Below, in pieces: positions 1 to 8,461 of a stretch of DNA of 64,000 nucleotides. This DNA is from Microbacterium jejuense (GTDB taxonomy: Bacteria; Actinomycetota; Actinomycetes; Actinomycetales; Microbacteriaceae). The notes under the pieces were generated by a model. It was not told the DNA's origin. It ran no database searches and saw only the letters and a list, made by a program, of their open reading frames with translations. The stretch is from positions 62,001 to 126,000 of the forward strand of contig NZ_JAEUAW010000005.1 in NCBI RefSeq assembly GCF_019511665.1. The letters run 5' to 3'. The stretch's first letter is position 1. Every line of letters starts with the position of its first letter. The translations under genes were made by a program, and so were the position numbers.

Positions 1-858
1 CGCGCGCTCGTCGAGAGCCTCCGCGCCGACGGCGTCGAGGTGACGACCCTGGTCCGGCGCCCCGCCGCGGCCCCGCACGAGGTCGAATGGCTCACCTTCG
101 GCCGACCGCTCGACCCGGCGGTACTCGACGGCGCCCGCGCCGTCGTGGGTCTCAACGGGGCGAGCATCGGGCGGTTCCCGTGGACGCCGTCGTACAAGAG
201 CACGCTGCTGTGGTCGCGCATCACGCCGACGCGCGCCCTTGCGCGCGCGGTCCGCGAGCTGGGGACGGATGCCCCGCACTTCGTGTCGGCGTCCGCCGTG
301 GGCTACTACGGCTCCGTGCCGGGCGTGCGGCTCGCCGAGGACTCCGGCCGCGGCGAGACGTTCCTCGCCGACCTGTGCGGCGAATGGGAGGGCGCGGCTC
401 TGGGAGCCGGCCCCGACGCCGCCGTCACGCTGGTGCGCACGTCGCCCGTCGTGCACGCCGAGGGCGTGCTCAAGCCGCTCCTCGTCCTGACCCGGCTCGG
501 CCTCTCGGGCCCGATCGGCCGCGGCACGCAGGTGTGGCCCTGGATCTCGCTCGACGACGAGGTGCGTGCGATCCGGCACGTGATCGACGAGCGCCTCACC
601 GGGCCCGTGAACCTTTCGGGCCCGACGCGCGCCACCGCGAACGACCTTGGCTTCGCTCTCGCCATGCGCATGAACCGGCCCTACCTGCTGCGCGCGCCGG
701 TGTGGGGCATGGATCTGGTGCTCGGTGCGGATGCCACGGCGGCCCTGCTCACCACGGATGCGCACGTCGTGCCGGACGCGTTGACCGCCTCAGGCTTCGC
801 GTTCACCCACACCACCGTCGAGGACGCGGTCGCGGCGGCTGTGCCGCCGGCATCCTGA
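1..858 (+). CDS. TIGR01777-family NAD(P)-dependent epimerase (5' truncated)
   Basis: The reading frame is open from the first base, so the gene begins upstream of the window; a GTG at 40 is internal. The visible part reads as the body and C-terminus of an atypical short-chain dehydrogenase of the TIGR01777/YfcH family: the SAVGYYG motif carries the Tyr of the SDR active site, and WPWISLDDE and the C-terminal DUF1731-like region (ALAMRMNRP onward) are typical. The N-terminal Rossmann GxxGxxG is cut off. Family members are predicted sugar-nucleotide epimerases whose substrate is unknown. It is convergent with the next gene, 8 bp away. The family call is firm and the reaction is not. Confidence 0.88.
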   Translation, partial: RALVESLRADGVEVTTLVRRPAAAPHEVEWLTFGRPLDPAVLDGARAVVGLNGASIGRFPWTPSYKSTLLWSRITPTRALARAVRELGTDAPHFVSASAVGYYGSVPGVRLAEDSGRGETFLADLCGEWEGAALGAGPDAAVTLVRTSPVVHAEGVLKPLLVLTRLGLSGPIGRGTQVWPWISLDDEVRAIRHVIDERLTGPVNLSGPTRATANDLGFALAMRMNRPYLLRAPVWGMDLVLGADATAALLTTDAHVVPDALTASGFAFTHTTVEDAVAAAVPPAS

Positions 859-866
859 ACCGCCCG

Positions 867-1316
867 TCAGCGGGGGCGGTCGGTCTTCTCGAGCCGGATC
901 GCGGTGCGCACGGCCTCGCGCGCCCGACGGCGATCGCCCGCGGCGTCGTACGCGACGCCCAGGCGGTACCACACGCGCCAGTCCTCGGGGTGCGCCTCGG
1001 CGGCGGCCCGGTAGGCGGGGAAGACGGCATCCGCGTCCTCACGCAGGACCCGCCCGCTGGGGCGCACCGACACCGCATCGTCGGGCAGAGCGCCCTCGGC
1101 CTCGAGCCGGCGGCCCAGCTGCTCGGCGCGCACGCCGAACCACAGCTCGCGGCCGAGCGCCCACGCCGCGATGAGCGGCAGCACGACGAGGGCCGCCCCC
1201 ATGCCGACGCCGATCGGGTCGCCGCTCATGAGCAGCAGCCATGAGCGCTGCCCCACCAGCACGATGTACAGCGCCAGCAGCACCGCCATGACGGCGACGC
1301 CGATGCGTGCGCTCAT
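867..1316 (-). CDS. small membrane protein with C-terminal TPR-like segment
   Basis: This 149-aa protein has two hydrophobic segments near residues 5-25 and 38-56, followed by a soluble tail. The end of the tail (WYRLGVAYDAAGDRRRAREA) fits a tetratricopeptide repeat, which usually mediates protein-protein contacts. Its ATG overlaps the dapB stop by 4 nt (ATGA), so it is the downstream partner of dapB in a two-gene operon. A functional link to lysine or diaminopimelate synthesis is possible from context only. I do not recognise a specific function. Confidence 0.8.
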   Translation of the reverse strand: MSARIGVAVMAVLLALYIVLVGQRSWLLLMSGDPIGVGMGAALVVLPLIAAWALGRELWFGVRAEQLGRRLEAEGALPDDAVSVRPSGRVLREDADAVFPAYRAAAEAHPEDWRVWYRLGVAYDAAGDRRRAREAVRTAIRLEKTDRPR

Positions 1317-2143
1317 CGCCCGTCGGCGAACGGCCCGGTCGCGCGCGCGACCTGACCGGGCACGCCGCCCTCGTCGACCGGCGTCACGTCGGCCGGTGTC
1401 GCGGGGCGTCCGATGCCGATGTCGATCAGGCTGTCGAGGCCGACCGTCACGCCCTTCGCGTCGCGTGCCGCGGCGAGGGCGAGTCGGATGCCGCCGGCAT
1501 AGGCCTGCGCCGGCTCCACCGTGTCGTGCACGATCGTGAGCGACTCCCCCGCGCCCGAGAGGATCGTCTCCTGCCGGGCGACCACGCCGGGACGGCGCAG
1601 CGAGTGGATCGGGACGCTCGCGACCTGCTGACCGCGGGCGCGCTGGTCGACGTGGGGCGACTCCACCGGGCCGACGGCGTCGCGTGCGGCTGCGATGAGC
1701 TCGGCGGTGCGCACGGCGGTGCCGCTGGGCGAGTCGATCTTGGTCTCGCGATGGGCCTCGACGATCTCGATCGACGGGAAGAACGGCGCGGCGGCGGCGG
1801 CGAGCGCCGACCCCAGCACCGAGCCGAGAGAGAAGTTGGGGATGAACACGGCGCCGGTGCCGGCCGCCTCGACGAGAGGCCGCACCAGCGCGATGCGCTC
1901 CGCCGACCAGCCGGACGTGCCGATCAGCACGTTGACACCGCGCTCGATCGCCGCACGGACGACATCGATCGACACCGCAGGCGTCGAGGCGTCGACGACG
2001 AGGTCGGCGCCGTCGAGCTCCGACAGCTCGGAGCGCGAGGTCAGCACGGCCGAGACCTCGAAGCCGGGCTCGGCCTCGACGACATCGCGGATGATGCCGC
2101 CCAGCTTTCCGGTTCCGCCGACGATGGCCACGCGAGTCGTCAT
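1313..2143 (-). CDS. dapB: 4-hydroxy-tetrahydrodipicolinate reductase
   Basis: DapB reduces 4-hydroxy-tetrahydrodipicolinate with NAD(P)H in the cytoplasmic lysine/meso-diaminopimelate pathway. At 276 aa it is of normal length. The N-terminal Rossmann motif is VAIVGGTGKLGG, and the active-site stretch EAHRETK keeps His131 and Lys135, which match the catalytic pair of the E. coli enzyme. The neighbouring second His is Arg here. SPSGTA binds substrate. The ATG at 2143 was chosen over one three codons upstream because a TAGGAT -10 box lies 7 nt before it (leaderless pattern) and the product then starts MTTRVAIVG. It is translationally coupled to the TPR protein downstream. Confidence 0.93.
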   Translation of the reverse strand: MTTRVAIVGGTGKLGGIIRDVVEAEPGFEVSAVLTSRSELSELDGADLVVDASTPAVSIDVVRAAIERGVNVLIGTSGWSAERIALVRPLVEAAGTGAVFIPNFSLGSVLGSALAAAAAPFFPSIEIVEAHRETKIDSPSGTAVRTAELIAAARDAVGPVESPHVDQRARGQQVASVPIHSLRRPGVVARQETILSGAGESLTIVHDTVEPAQAYAGGIRLALAAARDAKGVTVGLDSLIDIGIGRPATPADVTPVDEGGVPGQVARATGPFADGR

Positions 2144-2150
2144 GCCCTCC

Positions 2151-2156
2151 ATCCTA
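2151..2156 (-). promoter_or_regulatory. -10 box of leaderless dapB promoter
   Basis: TAGGAT lies 7 nt before the dapB ATG, placing the transcription start at or next to the start codon. Confidence 0.5.
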
Positions 2157-2229
2157 GGCGGGGCCTGCGGCAGCCCGGGCTCGCGCCCGCCGGCCCTGCA
2201 GGCAGCAACGTGCAGGCGTCGGCAGCGCC

Positions 2230-2235
2230 TACGCT
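2230..2235 (+). promoter_or_regulatory. -10 box of leaderless acetyltransferase promoter
   Basis: TACGCT lies 6 nt before the GTG at 2242. Confidence 0.45.
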
Positions 2236-2241
2236 GGAGGC

Positions 2242-2715
2242 GTGGTGACCCTGCGCCCCTCCCCCGTCGACGCTCCCGACGCGCATCAGCTGCTCGACGA
2301 GTACTTCCGCTCCCGCACCGTCGGCTTCGCCGAGCAGGGCGTCGCGTACCGCACGACCTTCCCCGATCCGGCCGCGTTCGTGCCGCCGGCCGGCGTCTTC
2401 GTCGTGCTGGACGACGACGAGGGCGAGCCCATGGGGTGCGGCGGCATCCGGCTCATCGCACCGGGCCCCCTCGGCGTGCGCTACGAGCTCAAGCACCTGT
2501 ACCTGCGCCCCGAGACCCGCGGCCGGGGCTGGGGGCGCCTGCTCGTCGAGGATCTCGTCGAGCGCGCGCGGGGGTTCGGCGCGGCCGAGCTCGTGCTCGA
2601 CACCCACCACTCGCTCGAGGCGGCGGGCGCCCTGTACGCGCGCACCGGCTTCACGGCCATCGAGCCGTATAACGACAACCCGAACGCGTCGCGCTGGTAC
2701 GGCAAGGCCCTCTGA
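2242..2715 (+). CDS. GNAT-family N-acetyltransferase
   Basis: This 157-aa cytoplasmic protein carries the GNAT acetyl-CoA pyrophosphate loop in RGRGWGRLLVE (about residue 93), after the usual beta4 strand YELKHLYLRPE. The tail GALYARTGFTAIEPYNDNP is typical of small-molecule acetyltransferases of the PaiA/ElaA type. The acceptor substrate cannot be inferred. GTG at 2242 is favoured by the TACGCT box 6 nt upstream; a second GTG follows directly. It is transcribed divergently from dapB and ends 10 bp from the convergent phosphatase gene. Confidence 0.88.
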   Translation: MVTLRPSPVDAPDAHQLLDEYFRSRTVGFAEQGVAYRTTFPDPAAFVPPAGVFVVLDDDEGEPMGCGGIRLIAPGPLGVRYELKHLYLRPETRGRGWGRLLVEDLVERARGFGAAELVLDTHHSLEAAGALYARTGFTAIEPYNDNPNASRWYGKAL

Positions 2716-2725
2716 CGCCCGCGGG

Positions 2726-3328
2726 TCAGACCGGGTAGAGCTCGGGCAGCCCTGTGCGCAGCTCGACCGGCAGGTGCGACATGTCGTTGTGCGAGAGCAG
2801 CGTCCACGGTCGCCCCTGCTTCTGCGCGATCACCGTCAGGCCGCAATGCGCCTGGTTGAGGGTCATCCAGCGCCAGTCCGGGGCCTGCAGCACTTCGCGC
2901 ACGAACCACGAGATGACGAAGTTGTGCGTGATGAGCAGCTCGTGCACTTCGCCGCGCTTGCGTACCAGGAACTCGCTCGTGGCATCCGACATCTGCGCGC
3001 GCCCGGCCTCGATCTCGGCCTCGGTCACCGACCCGAAGAACGGCTCGAACACGGCCGGCGTCTCTTCGGTCATGCCGGTCGGCACGCAGTCGAACAGCAG
3101 CGAGGACGGTTCGGGCTGCAGCGACGGCATCCGCTCGGCGACGGCGCGCGCCGTCTGGCTGGCCCGCTCCAGGGGCGAATGCCACACCGCGTCGAACGGC
3201 ACCCCCGAGAGCCGGTCGGCCAGCAGCGCCGCCTGACGCCGCCCGCGCGGCGACAGGGGCCCGTCGGCCAGTCCGTGCTCGGCGTCCTGGTGCTCGCCAT
3301 GCCGCACGAGGTAGATGTAGTGCGTCAC
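2726..3328 (-). CDS. histidine phosphatase family protein (phosphoglycerate mutase-like)
   Basis: The signature LVRHGE near the N-terminus provides the phospho-accepting His of the histidine phosphatase superfamily. Later THNFVISWF supplies the second catalytic His. The length is about 200 aa. The superfamily includes phosphoglycerate mutases and many broad-specificity phosphatases, and this sequence does not show which. The start is uncertain: GTG at 3328 gives the family-like start VTHYIYLVRHGE, GTG at 3337 is equally possible, and the frame is open up to an ATG at 3397. No partner gene is evident. Confidence 0.85.
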   Translation of the reverse strand: MTHYIYLVRHGEHQDAEHGLADGPLSPRGRRQAALLADRLSGVPFDAVWHSPLERASQTARAVAERMPSLQPEPSSLLFDCVPTGMTEETPAVFEPFFGSVTEAEIEAGRAQMSDATSEFLVRKRGEVHELLITHNFVISWFVREVLQAPDWRWMTLNQAHCGLTVIAQKQGRPWTLLSHNDMSHLPVELRTGLPELYPV

Positions 3329-3464
3329 ACCGCTCACTTCGCCATCGAGGTACTTCGGGGGATCATCGGCCCGGTGGGGCGGGCACGTCCTCCACATTAC
3401 GTCACGCCCGGACGCGGAGGGATGCCGCCACCCGGGGTCTGTGGAGAACCGGCGTCGGCGGGCG

Positions 3465-4541
3465 CTATTCGGCGGCGCGCGCGATGTCGGCCAGCTGGCT
3501 GCGGCTCAGCCGCACCCCGACGCCCTGCACGAGCTCTTCGACGTGCTGAGGGGCGTACGCGTTGACGATGGGCGCCGTGACGAGCTTCTGCGCGAGCAGC
3601 CACGCGACCGCGACGGCCGCATCCGGCACGCCGAGCTCTGCGCCGACGCCGTCCAGCGCCCGCAGCGTCCGGCCGCCTCGGCGGTTGAGGTTGGCGGCCA
3701 GCTGCGCGCCGCGCACCGAGAGCGCCCCGCGCAGCTTGGAGCGCTGGCGTCCGGCGAGGAAGCCGTGCTCCAGCGCATGCGACGGTGTCACGGCCATGCC
3801 CTGCGCGCCGGCGACGAGGCGCAGGTCGGCGTCGAACTCATGACGGCGGAGCACGTTGAACGGCACGTCGAGCACCGTGATGCGCGGGTAGCCGGCGGAC
3901 GCGAAGATGCGCGCCTCGACCAGCTGCGCCGCCGTGTATCCGATCGCGCCGATCGTGCGCGCCTTGCCCGCCTCGACGATCCACTCCGCCGTGGCGAGGG
4001 TGTCTTCGAGCGACGACGCGCCACCCGAGGTCGCGTCGAGGTAGAGCACGTCGATGCGGTCCGTGCGCAGGCGGGTGAGGGACGCCTCGACGGCCCGGAC
4101 CAGGTTCACGGGGTCGAGCCCCGGGTTGTCGGCGTGACCGCCGACCCGCACGCCGAGGACGACGTCGTCGCGAAGGCCGCGCGAGTGCAGCCACTGGCCG
4201 ATGATGTGCTCGCTGCGGCCGCTCGCGAAGCTGTCGGAGGTGTGCACGGCGTTGCCGCCGAGCTCCGCGTAGGCGTCGAGGATCGCATGGCTGGACTCGA
4301 GGTCGACGTTCCAGCCGAACTCGGCCCCGCCGAGGATCAGCGGGAACACCTCGGGTCCCCCGTCGCCGAGCGCCACGCGGACGCTGCTGCCGACCCCCGG
4401 TCCCTGCACGGGGATGGGCGCGGACGGGTGGGGTCCGCGCGCGACGGTGACGTCGGGCTCGACGGCACCGTGGGGCTCGATCGGGGCACCGGCCGCGGAA
4501 CCCGACGCGCCGAGCGCGGAGTCAACGCCGAAATAAGCCAT
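3465..4541 (-). CDS. aldo/keto reductase homologue lacking the catalytic tetrad
   Basis: This 358-aa protein has an aldo/keto reductase TIM-barrel pattern from about residue 55 on (HTSDSFASGRSEHIIG, then TRLRTDRIDVLYLD), after a 45-residue Pro/Ala-rich extension. All four tetrad positions differ from the family: Asp is His100, Tyr is Phe105, Lys is Arg132 and the His of the QIHRPD-type motif is Asp169. Ordinary reductase chemistry is therefore unlikely; a regulatory, structural or different catalytic role is inferred. The ATG at 4541 follows the pattern MAYFGVD. It is monocistronic and lies downstream of the pnp terminator. Confidence 0.8.
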   Translation of the reverse strand: MAYFGVDSALGASGSAAGAPIEPHGAVEPDVTVARGPHPSAPIPVQGPGVGSSVRVALGDGGPEVFPLILGGAEFGWNVDLESSHAILDAYAELGGNAVHTSDSFASGRSEHIIGQWLHSRGLRDDVVLGVRVGGHADNPGLDPVNLVRAVEASLTRLRTDRIDVLYLDATSGGASSLEDTLATAEWIVEAGKARTIGAIGYTAAQLVEARIFASAGYPRITVLDVPFNVLRRHEFDADLRLVAGAQGMAVTPSHALEHGFLAGRQRSKLRGALSVRGAQLAANLNRRGGRTLRALDGVGAELGVPDAAVAVAWLLAQKLVTAPIVNAYAPQHVEELVQGVGVRLSRSQLADIARAAE

Positions 4542-4768
4542 GTGCCACCCCCTCACGACGGTCCTCGCCTGGCGGTCTGGAATCCTTCGTGATCACTTGT
4601 ACGCACCCCCCGGCGCGTACTAAGAGGGTAGGGCAGTCCGGACAGCACACCGTGCGCTGAGGCGAACTGTCGATAAACATTACATAACGCTTTGGTCACG
4701 AAGGCCTGATCTTCGCGGATCTGTCCCCCTTTCGGAGGACAGATCGCCGATCTCGCAGACCGGACGAC

Positions 4769-4808
4769 GGATGCCCGCCCCCTGCCTTCAAGGAGGGGAC
4801 GGGCATCC
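4769..4808 (-). terminator. intrinsic terminator-like hairpin after pnp
   Basis: The arms ggatgcccg...cgggcatcc, extended by a C-rich/G-rich pair, fold around a short loop 17 nt after the pnp stop. No clear T tract follows. The stem is built from an inverted pair of the GGATGCC heptamer. Confidence 0.65.
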
Positions 4809-4824
4809 GGATGATACGAGGCGA

Positions 4825-7104
4825 TCAGCCCTCCGCGGGCGCCTCGGGGCCCTCGCTGGCCGCGGCACGACCCTCCTGGTCAGCGGCCTCCTCGAGCACG
4901 GGCTCGAGCGACAGCTTGCCGCGGTCGTCGATCTTGGTGATCTTGACGAGCAGCTTCTGGCCGACCGACAGGACGTCCTCGACGTTCTCGACGCGCTTGC
5001 CGCCGGCGAGCTTGCGGACCTCGCTGACGTGCAGCAGGCCGTCCTTGCCGGGCAGGAGCGAGATGAACGCGCCGAACGTCGCGATCTTCACGACCGTGCC
5101 CAGGAACTGCTCGCCGACCTCCGGGTTGGTGGGGTTGGCGATCGCATTCACCTGCGCACGGGCGGCCTCGGCCGAGGGGCCGTCGGTCGCGCCGATGTAG
5201 ACGGTGCCGTCCTCTTCGATCGAGATCTGCGCGCCGGTCTCGTCCTGGATCGCGTTGATCGTCTTGCCCTTCGGGCCGATCAGCTCGCCGATCTTGTCGA
5301 CCGGGATCTGCACGCTGATGACGCGCGGGGCCGTCGGAGCCATCTCGTCCGGACCGTCGATCGCGGCGTTCAGGACGTTCAGGATCGTCAGACGCGCGTC
5401 CTTGGCCTGCGTCAGCGCCGCCGACAGCACGGACGACGGGATGCCGTCCAGCTTCGTGTCGAGCTGGATCGCGGTGACGAACTCGCTGGTGCCCGCGACC
5501 TTGAAGTCCATGTCGCCGAGCGCGTCCTCGGCGCCCAGGATGTCGGTCAGCGCGGCGTAGCGCGTCTGGCCGTCGACCTCGTCCGACACGAGACCCATCG
5601 CGATGCCGGCGACGGGCGCGCGCAGCGGCACACCGGCGTTCAGCAGCGACAGGGTCGAGGCGCACACCGAGCCCATCGACGTCGAGCCGTTGGAGCCGAG
5701 GGCCTCGGACACCTGCCGGATCGCGTACGGGAACTCCTCGCGGCTGGGCAGCACCGGCACGAGGGCGCGCTCGGCCAGGAAGCCGTGCCCGATCTCGCGA
5801 CGCTTGGGGCTGCCGACACGGCCGGTCTCACCGGTCGAGTACGGCGGGAAGTTGTAGTGGTGCATGTAGCGCTTGCTCGTGATCGGCGACAGCGAGTCGA
5901 TCTGCTGCTCCATCTTGAGCATGTTGAGCGTCGTGACGCCGAGGATCTGCGTCTCACCGCGCTGGAAGATCGCCGAGCCGTGGACGCGCGGGATGACCTG
6001 CACCTCAGCGTCGAGCGGACGGATGTCGGCCAGGCCGCGACCGTCGATGCGGACGCCCTCCGAGAGGATGCGGCCGCGCACGATCTTCTTCGTGACGGAC
6101 TTGTAGGCGGCCGAGAACTCCAGCGTCGCGATGGCGGGCAGCTCGCTCGCCTCGACGGCGGCGATCAGCTCGGCCTTCACGCGGTCCTTGACGGCGTCGT
6201 CGGCGTTCTGGCGCTCCTGCTTGTCGGCGATCTGGTACACGCCGACGAGGTCGTCGTAGGCGCGACCGGCGACGAAGTCGTAGACCTCCTGGCTGTACGC
6301 GGGGAACACCGGGTACGGCTGGATCTCCTTCGCGGCGGTGTTCGCCACGACGTTCTGCGCCGCGACGAGCTCCTTGATGAACGGCTTGGCGGCCTCGAGG
6401 CCCTGCGCGACGATCTCTTCGCTCGGCTTGGTGGCGCCGCCCTTGATGAGGTTCCAGGAGTGCTCGGTCGCCTCGGCCTCGACCATCATGATCGCGACGT
6501 CGCCGTCGGGCAGCACGCGGCCCGCGACGATCAGGTCGAACACGGCGTCCTCGAGCTGCGTCACGGTCGGGAACGCGACCCACTGGTCGGCGTTCTCGCC
6601 GTGGCCCGGGATGAGCGCGAGGCGCACACCGGCGATCGGGCCCGAGAAGGGCAGACCCGAGATCTGGGTCGACAGCGACGCGGCGTTGATCGCGAGCGCG
6701 TCGTAGAACTCGCCCGGCGCGATCGAGAGCACGGTGACGACGATCTGGACCTCGTTGCGCAGACCGTCGACGAACGACGGGCGCAGGGGACGGTCGATCA
6801 GACGGCAGACCAGGATCGCCTCGGTCGAGGGGCGGCCCTCACGACGGAAGAACGAGCCGGGGATCTTGCCCGCGGCGTACGAGCGCTCTTCGACGTCGAC
6901 CGTCAGCGGGAAGAAGTCGAAGCCCTCGCGGGGCTGCTTGCTCGCGCTCGTGGCCGAGAGGAGCATCGTCTCGTCGTCGAGGTACGCGGCGACGGCGCCC
7001 TGCGCCTGCTGCGCGAGTCGTCCGGTCTCGAACCGGACGGTGCGGGTGCCGAAGCGGCCGTTGTCGAGGACGGCTTCGGCGAACGTGATTTCCGGACCTT
7101 CCAA
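4825..7104 (-). CDS. pnp: polyribonucleotide nucleotidyltransferase (PNPase)
   Basis: PNPase degrades RNA 3' to 5' by phosphorolysis and can add tails; it works as a trimer in the RNA degradosome. The 759-aa protein shows two RNase PH domains ([20 protein letters not shown] in the first; [25 protein letters not shown] and the DFKVAGT loop in the second), a KH domain with IGPKGKT near residue 600, and an S1 domain ([15 protein letters not shown]). The start is TTG at 7104, preceded by AGGAGG 8 nt away, giving the actinobacterial N-terminus [15 protein letters not shown]. The leader is long, with a hairpin just before the ribosome binding site. Confidence 0.97.
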   Translation of the reverse strand: MEGPEITFAEAVLDNGRFGTRTVRFETGRLAQQAQGAVAAYLDDETMLLSATSASKQPREGFDFFPLTVDVEERSYAAGKIPGSFFRREGRPSTEAILVCRLIDRPLRPSFVDGLRNEVQIVVTVLSIAPGEFYDALAINAASLSTQISGLPFSGPIAGVRLALIPGHGENADQWVAFPTVTQLEDAVFDLIVAGRVLPDGDVAIMMVEAEATEHSWNLIKGGATKPSEEIVAQGLEAAKPFIKELVAAQNVVANTAAKEIQPYPVFPAYSQEVYDFVAGRAYDDLVGVYQIADKQERQNADDAVKDRVKAELIAAVEASELPAIATLEFSAAYKSVTKKIVRGRILSEGVRIDGRGLADIRPLDAEVQVIPRVHGSAIFQRGETQILGVTTLNMLKMEQQIDSLSPITSKRYMHHYNFPPYSTGETGRVGSPKRREIGHGFLAERALVPVLPSREEFPYAIRQVSEALGSNGSTSMGSVCASTLSLLNAGVPLRAPVAGIAMGLVSDEVDGQTRYAALTDILGAEDALGDMDFKVAGTSEFVTAIQLDTKLDGIPSSVLSAALTQAKDARLTILNVLNAAIDGPDEMAPTAPRVISVQIPVDKIGELIGPKGKTINAIQDETGAQISIEEDGTVYIGATDGPSAEAARAQVNAIANPTNPEVGEQFLGTVVKIATFGAFISLLPGKDGLLHVSEVRKLAGGKRVENVEDVLSVGQKLLVKITKIDDRGKLSLEPVLEEAADQEGRAAASEGPEAPAEG

Positions 7105-7127
7105 GAGGTCCCTCCTTCTTTGTTTAG

Positions 7128-7154
7128 GCTCGCACGCGCGTTTCGCGCACGAGC
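7128..7154 (-). promoter_or_regulatory. leader hairpin upstream of the pnp ribosome binding site
   Basis: The arms gctcg and cgagc plus an inner CGCG stem close a small loop, ending about 10 nt before AGGAGG. E. coli pnp is autoregulated through a leader stem; a similar role here is inference only. Confidence 0.4.
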
Positions 7155-7307
7155 TTGTGCGAAGGAGCAGGAACAGGCAGATCTCGGCGCGCGGCACTGC
7201 CGCGGGACTCGCCAGCACTGGTCACCAGTAGAAGACCACCCGCAGCTAGCGCGTCGGGGAACCCACCAATGGGGACCAGCTTCCTGCCGGCCTGCTCCGT
7301 AAGCTCA

Positions 7308-7336
7308 TATGTAATTGAGCGGATGCCACAAGGCAA
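7308..7336 (-). promoter_or_regulatory. candidate pnp promoter
   Basis: TTGCCT, a 17-nt spacer and TACATA lie in the only AT-rich patch of the 309-nt gap between pnp and the divergent small gene. This would give a leader of about 200 nt. No gene is visible in the gap. Confidence 0.3.
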
Positions 7337-7401
7337 CCCGCACAAGCCTATCAGTGAGCACCGCGAACCCCCTCACCCTGGCGAGCGTCGGACGCCGCGC
7401 C

Positions 7402-7407
7402 TAGGGT
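7402..7407 (+). promoter_or_regulatory. -10 box of leaderless DUF5302-gene promoter
   Basis: TAGGGT lies 6 nt before the ATG at 7414. Confidence 0.5.
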
Positions 7408-7413
7408 GGGGGC

Positions 7414-7596
7414 ATGAGCACCGACGAGAAGCCGGCGTCTGCGGCATCCGATGAGATGAAGCGCAAGTTCAGAGAAGCGCTCGACAAGAAGAACGCGCAG
7501 CAGCGCGACGGCGAGTCGCACCTGGACGCCGATTCGGCGATCCACGGCACGCACGGGGCGATGACCAAGCGCGAGTTCCGCCGCAAGAGCGGGTAG
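7414..7596 (+). CDS. DUF5302-type small protein
   Basis: This 60-aa, highly charged soluble protein has the pattern of the actinobacterial DUF5302 family (KRKFREALDKK in the middle, HGTHG and the MTKREFRRKSG end). No function is known for the family. The TAGGGT box 6 nt before the ATG suggests a leaderless mRNA. It heads a run of three same-strand genes; the next starts 17 bp later. Confidence 0.75.
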   Translation: MSTDEKPASAASDEMKRKFREALDKKNAQQRDGESHLDADSAIHGTHGAMTKREFRRKSG

Positions 7597-7613
7597 GGGT
7601 ACCGAGGTGTGAC

Positions 7614-7799
7614 ATGAGCGACTTCCGCGAGAGCATCCCCGACGACGAACGGGACGTGCCGCTCGACGACGACGCCGAGCTGGAGCTCCCGCCACCGACC
7701 ATCGATCCTCTGGAAGCGATCGAGGACGAGGTCGACGAGCAGGAGTCCGAAGAGCGCGAGGCCGCCATCGAGGCGGGCCAGATCGACCCGCACGAGTGA
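7614..7799 (+). CDS. small acidic hypothetical protein
   Basis: This 61-aa protein is strongly acidic (about one third Asp or Glu) with a central PPPTID segment and no hydrophobic stretch. It is preceded by GAGGTGTGAC. Its TGA overlaps the GTG of the next gene by 4 nt, so the two are coupled. Third-position GC is high, which supports real coding. I do not recognise it. Confidence 0.65.
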   Translation: MSDFRESIPDDERDVPLDDDAELELPPPTIDPLEAIEDEVDEQESEEREAAIEAGQIDPHE

Positions 7800-8452
7800 G
7801 CCGGCGGCGAGCGGTCGACTCGACCGCGCGGACCACCCGGCGCCTGCGACGCGAGTCGTGGGGCTTCGCGGTCGGATCGGCGCTCTTCTTCGTCGGCGTG
7901 ATCCCCGCGTACGCCGCGTGGGCCGGACCCGTCGGGACGAACGCGACGTTCTTCGTCGGCTCGCTGTTCTTCACGGCCGCGGCGCTCGTCCAGCTCCTGC
8001 TGACCGGGCGCCGCGCGCCGGACTCGCGCACCAACCGCGCCGACCGCGCGGACTGGTGGGCGGCCGCGATCCAGTTCGCCGGGACGCTCCTGTTCAACGT
8101 GTCGACCGCTGCGGTCCTCGTCGCCGCGCTCGCCGATCCGGGCTACGTCGGCGCAGGCTGGCGCCCCGACGCGTGGGGCTCCGCGGCGTTCCTGATCTCC
8201 AGCGCGCTGGCCGTCCTCGCGACGAAGGACCGCGGCCAGCTGTGGGATCGAGACGCGCGCACGTGGCACGGCACCGGCCTGAACCTGCTGGGGTCCATCG
8301 CGTTCGGCGTCTCGGCGGTCGCGGCGTTCGTGGTGCCGTCGACCGGGGAGCTGGTCAGCGCGCTGTGGGCGAACCTCGGCACGGGGATCGGCGCGGCATG
8401 CTTCTTCGTCGCCGCGCTGCTCGCGCGGCGCTCGATCACCAGGACGAGCTGA
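7796..8452 (+). CDS. multi-pass membrane protein, YrhK-like
   Basis: The 218-aa product has about six hydrophobic segments, starting with GFAVGSALFFVGVIPAYAA and FFVGSLFFTAAALVQLLL, arranged as paired helices that resemble the YrhK-like domain. The basic N-terminus suggests the inside-positive orientation. Function is unknown. It begins with GTG overlapping the preceding stop (GTGA), so its translation is probably coupled to the acidic small protein. Confidence 0.72.
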   Translation: MSRRRAVDSTARTTRRLRRESWGFAVGSALFFVGVIPAYAAWAGPVGTNATFFVGSLFFTAAALVQLLLTGRRAPDSRTNRADRADWWAAAIQFAGTLLFNVSTAAVLVAALADPGYVGAGWRPDAWGSAAFLISSALAVLATKDRGQLWDRDARTWHGTGLNLLGSIAFGVSAVAAFVVPSTGELVSALWANLGTGIGAACFFVAALLARRSITRTS

Positions 8453-8461
8453 GGGGATGCC

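Noticed and set aside
4599..4620. Hairpin gtacgc/gcgtac with six C residues in the loop, like one half of the actinobacterial 6C RNA
   Set aside because: The 6C motif needs two such hairpins, and no second C-rich loop is present nearby. It lies in the leader of the aldo/keto reductase-like gene, where it may be only a chance stem.
4771..7302. Very long open frame on the plus strand opposite pnp
   Set aside because: It is an antisense shadow caused by high GC; the minus frame encodes a complete PNPase with all domains.
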